Source of the DNA: CBDDHT01 sp965227905
Lineage (GTDB): Bacteria; Pseudomonadota; Alphaproteobacteria; Rhizobiales; Methyloligellaceae
Reading direction: 5' to 3'
DNA: 64,000 bases
NCBI GenBank assembly: GCA_965227905.1
Contig: OZ245780.1
Location: forward strand, 1,178,001-1,242,000
Shown: piece by piece, positions 61,617 through 64,000 of the stretch
How the letters are laid out: each line of letters begins with the position of its first letter
Position numbering within the stretch: the stretch's first letter is position 1
Notes under the pieces: generated by a model
Databases searched by the model: none
What the model was told of the DNA's origin: nothing
Seen by the model: the letters and a program-made list of their open reading frames with translations, nothing else
Made by a program: the position numbers and the translations under genes

Positions 61617-62576
61617 TTAAAATTTGAGAACAAAGCTCGCCGTCAGAAAGTCTCCCTTAAACCGGTTGACGGCATGAAACTCATGCAGCCATTTGGCGAT
61701 GAAGGTCACGTCCCCCTTTTGCTTTGGGAGCGACCAAGCGATTGCCGGCCCAATTCCTGCGGCTTCGCCAGCGAATGATCCAAATACAGCACCGTCGCCT
61801 TTGTCTCCAGTAATCTGGTCATAAACATATCCATGAAGGCCGATGGAAACGGATCGCGACAGGCTACGGTTGATCATGTACTCCATGAAAACCTCCTGGC
61901 CCGTTTGATAGTCTGTCTCGGGATTTTCGAGATTGTAGGCGTGTCCGAATAGGAGCGATGCCTCAAGCTTGCGATCCGGATTGCGATAGGTTGTCGCAAA
62001 CACCGTTTGGAAGCTCCAATAACCAAAGCCGCCATTGGCCGATCGGGGCGCATCGAAAGCACCGCTTGGCGTGACGATGTATTCGTAGAGATTGAAATGG
62101 AAGTCGCCTGCCTGCCAGAGGAGGGACACAGGGGTTACAAACAGATCGCCGACTGCAAAGCGGGTGTCTTTGGTGATCGTCGTTGTGCCGCCCTGTAGCT
62201 CGCGAGTCCGTACCGTCGAGTCAACGATGGGTATTCCAACGACTGTCGCCAGGCGTGCGCCGAATATTCGGCGGTCCGTCACGAAAGCCATCGTTGCATA
62301 GTCCACAAGAGCATCGACGCTGACGTGGGCCTGACCCTGGCCGACCCTTTGCTTGCGATCGGCTGAATAGCTAAACGTGTTGTTGCGGACATAGACACCT
62401 TTGGGAGGCGCCAACGCCAGTCCGAAGTCCCCATATGTGCCTGGGATGTAATTGCTGAAACCGCGTTCCGCTGCCCTTAGCGGGTGTGTGAATGCAAGCA
62501 ACGTTGCGGCGAATAGAAGCAAGCTAAGAAGTAGCCAATGATTGTCGGACTGCCGATTGATTTTACTAAAATGCAT
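61617..62576 (-). CDS. MetA-type outer-membrane beta-barrel protein
   Basis: The 319-residue protein has a signal peptide (WLLLSLLLFAATLLAFTHPLRA, cut before AERGFSNY) and a beta-strand pattern ending in LTASFVLKF, the C-terminal aromatic residue of outer-membrane barrels. GTYGDFGLALAPPKGVYVRN fits the 'phenol degradation meta pathway' (MetA) family, thought to be a channel for hydrophobic or aromatic compounds. The ATG at 62576 gives the signal peptide; upstream starts only lengthen a non-conserved leader. Its 306-base upstream gap (62577-62882), divergent from luxR, shows no other gene or clear motif. Confidence 0.82.
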   Translation of the reverse strand: MHFSKINRQSDNHWLLLSLLLFAATLLAFTHPLRAAERGFSNYIPGTYGDFGLALAPPKGVYVRNNTFSYSADRKQRVGQGQAHVSVDALVDYATMAFVTDRRIFGARLATVVGIPIVDSTVRTRELQGGTTTITKDTRFAVGDLFVTPVSLLWQAGDFHFNLYEYIVTPSGAFDAPRSANGGFGYWSFQTVFATTYRNPDRKLEASLLFGHAYNLENPETDYQTGQEVFMEYMINRSLSRSVSIGLHGYVYDQITGDKGDGAVFGSFAGEAAGIGPAIAWSLPKQKGDVTFIAKWLHEFHAVNRFKGDFLTASFVLKF

Positions 62577-62882
62577 AGTCAATTCACCGGTACGCACTAA
62601 CGGAAAACACATCAGTTTGACTGAATTGGCGGGACATGGCCGGCAAAATCGTCCCTGAATGGAGGACATAGTTTGGCCGTGTGGTAATTGTCACACAGTG
62701 AAATTCACGCGAAGATGCGGTCCAATCACACATGTAGACGAGAGTTACGACTTGCAGTCCTGGTAACAAATCGGGCAATGTTTGGAGTAGCTCACACTAT
62801 GTTGGTTGACGTGCGTACATCGCGGTTCAATGTGTTTTGGCACTGACCGAGTAATCCATGGCCGTTGCATTGGAGAGACTAG

Positions 62883-63623
62883 GTGGCCTTCGGAAAAGAC
62901 GAATATGCCAAGCGGGCGCTGGATTTCGTCGAGCGCTTGCAGTCACTGAGAGAGTTCGACGATATCAGTCGAGAGCTTCTCACTGAGCTAGAGTGGTTCG
63001 GCTTCACCTATCTGACAACCTGGTCAATGCCAGGCCCGGGTGAGTCGCCGCTCGACGGCGTACTACTCAACAATCGGCCGGCTGATTATGTCGATCATTA
63101 TGTCGAGAAGAACCATATCCTCTACGATCCGGTGATCACCGAACTTCGCAAAAACACGGATGCATTCTCTTGGAGTGACGTGCGTGAGACTCGGAATCTC
63201 TCAAAGTCCGAAATCAGGATCATGGACGAAGCACGTGACTTCGATGTGCGAGAGGGGTTCATTGTCCCAATCATGTCAGCCTCGGGCTCGATCGCACTCG
63301 TGAGCCCATGTGGCCGTGATCCAAATCTGACGCCCCGCGCGCGATCGGCGCTTGAGATTATCGGCATCTACGGTTATCAGGCATTGCGACGGGCTTTGGT
63401 CCGTCGTGAACGGGCGCAGACACGTACGCCTTTGACACCCCGCGAACGCGAGATTATGCACTGGGTCGCAGCCGGCAAGACCGATGACGAGATTGCCGAC
63501 ATTCTGTCCATATCGACGACGACCGTGACGTCTCATGTGGAGAACGCCAAGCTTAAGCTTGATGCATTCAAGCGCACTTACGCGATCGTGCAGGCTATCC
63601 GCTTCGGTGAAATTTCCCTTTAA
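62883..63623 (+). CDS. LuxR-type quorum-sensing regulator
   Basis: The 246-residue protein has an acyl-homoserine-lactone-binding domain (about 1-165) and a C-terminal LuxR helix-turn-helix (LTPREREIMHWVAAGKTDDEIADILSISTTTVTSHVENAKLKL). Ligand-pocket residues of the family are visible: YVDHYVEKNHILYDPV (the conserved Asp-Pro), FSWSDV (Trp) and REGFIVPI (Gly). It starts with GTG at 62883. It is 103 bases before a luxI gene on the same strand, so it is probably its cognate receptor. Confidence 0.92.
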   Translation: MAFGKDEYAKRALDFVERLQSLREFDDISRELLTELEWFGFTYLTTWSMPGPGESPLDGVLLNNRPADYVDHYVEKNHILYDPVITELRKNTDAFSWSDVRETRNLSKSEIRIMDEARDFDVREGFIVPIMSASGSIALVSPCGRDPNLTPRARSALEIIGIYGYQALRRALVRRERAQTRTPLTPREREIMHWVAAGKTDDEIADILSISTTTVTSHVENAKLKLDAFKRTYAIVQAIRFGEISL

Positions 63624-63726
63624 TTACAATATTCTAGCAGGTCTCTCCTAGGAAATTAGGATACCCTCACCCGGGCGGACCGCAGATCATGCTCACTGGC
63701 TATCTGTCAGTTAGGAGTAAGTTCTG

Positions 63727-64000
63727 ATGGTCATTACGCTTCAAGGGAGTGAGCGGCCCTCTAACACGGATTATTTCGACAAGGTCTTTCGGATGCGTCA
63801 CGAGATTTTCGTGACGGGTCGCGGCTGGTCCCTGCCGACCGTGAACGGCCGCGAGATCGATCAATATGATGTCGATGAAACAACCTATTTCCTGGACATC
63901 AACGAAGACGACGTCATTGAAGGGTCCGTTCGGCTGACCCCAACAGAGGAATATTCATTGCTTGCCGACTATTTCCCGCACCTCGTCGAGAATGGCATGT
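63727..64000 (+). CDS. luxI: acyl-homoserine-lactone synthase, 3' end outside the window
   Basis: The first 91 codons of a LuxI-type synthase are present. The invariant residues are in place: R24, F28 and W34 in FRMRHEIFVTGRGWS, D45 and D48 in EIDQYDVD, and the Arg of GSVRLTPTEEYSLLADYFPHL. It makes an acyl-homoserine lactone from S-adenosylmethionine and an acyl carrier protein thioester. The start is ATG at 63727 after TTAGGAG. The chain length of the signal cannot be inferred. Confidence 0.93.
   Translation, partial: MVITLQGSERPSNTDYFDKVFRMRHEIFVTGRGWSLPTVNGREIDQYDVDETTYFLDINEDDVIEGSVRLTPTEEYSLLADYFPHLVENGM

Noticed and set aside
63695..63711. ACTGGCTATCTGTCAGT, a near-palindrome resembling a lux box before luxI.
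   Set aside because: It lies only 16 bases before the ATG and touches the ribosome-binding site, which does not fit an activator site about 40 bases upstream of transcription.
1..64000. CRISPR arrays, insertion sequences, prophage or integrase genes.
   Set aside because: No regularly spaced direct repeats, transposase or integrase motifs were seen; the tRNA-Ser gene is not flanked by a recognisable integrated element.

Overview
The window looks like chromosomal DNA of an alphaproteobacterium, most likely of the Hyphomicrobiales (Rhizobiales). The reasons are a minCDE cluster, LuxR/LuxI genes, an FNR-type regulator with a C-x2-C-x7-C cluster, a PhnW-PhnY-PhnA phosphonate pathway like that of Sinorhizobium, and a hairpin repeat of a style common in that order. 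This placement is inferred from gene content; no marker gene was compared.

Layout. 0-5.3 kb: two alpha-E proteins, a circularly permuted ATP-grasp protein and a transglutaminase-like protein (a predicted peptide-ligase set) around a glutaminase. 5.4-13.5 kb: tRNA-Ser(CGA), small unknown proteins, an acetyltransferase, MFS and LysE transporters each divergent from a regulator, a divergent Aat-like transferase and a stand-alone lpxD. 13.6-18.7 kb: a haem peroxidase with calcium-binding RTX repeats, a cysteine-rich iron-sulfur protein and a periplasmic caspase-like protein with a repeat tail. 19-24.9 kb: a same-strand oxidative cluster of carrier protein, P450, double-CDGSH protein, FNR-type regulator, two 2-oxoglutarate oxygenases and a flavin monooxygenase. 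25-29.4 kb: a NIT-domain chemoreceptor, then minC-minD-minE on the opposite strand.

29.7-39.7 kb holds a cluster I cannot match to a described pathway: an alkaline-phosphatase-superfamily phosphodiesterase, a glutamine-synthetase-like ligase, an aldehyde dehydrogenase and an iron alcohol dehydrogenase (the last three coupled by overlapping stop/start codons), a dimethylglycine-dehydrogenase-like flavoprotein and a Na/Pi transporter. The enzyme set fits gamma-glutamylation of an amino alcohol followed by oxidation of its alcohol group to an acid. 39.7-40.8 kb holds a small XRE regulator, three evenly phased palindromic sites, a 50-residue ORF and a small exported protein.

40.8-61.6 kb is a phosphonate island: LysR regulator and EamA transporter; a 2-aminoethylphosphonate-type ABC importer; pbfA; phnW with a second class III aminotransferase; PiT and its PhoU-like partner; a phnDCEE-type importer; a second LysR regulator; phnA, a zinc alcohol dehydrogenase and phnY. 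Together these would import 2-aminoethylphosphonate and its hydroxylated form, convert them to phosphonoacetaldehyde (PhnW, PbfA), oxidise it to phosphonoacetate (PhnY), hydrolyse that to acetate and phosphate (PhnA), and move the phosphate. Four intergenic regions of the island carry an ATCAAAT/ATTTGA-type motif that may be the shared LysR site. The window ends with an outer-membrane-type protein and a luxR-luxI quorum-sensing pair, luxI being cut by the window edge.
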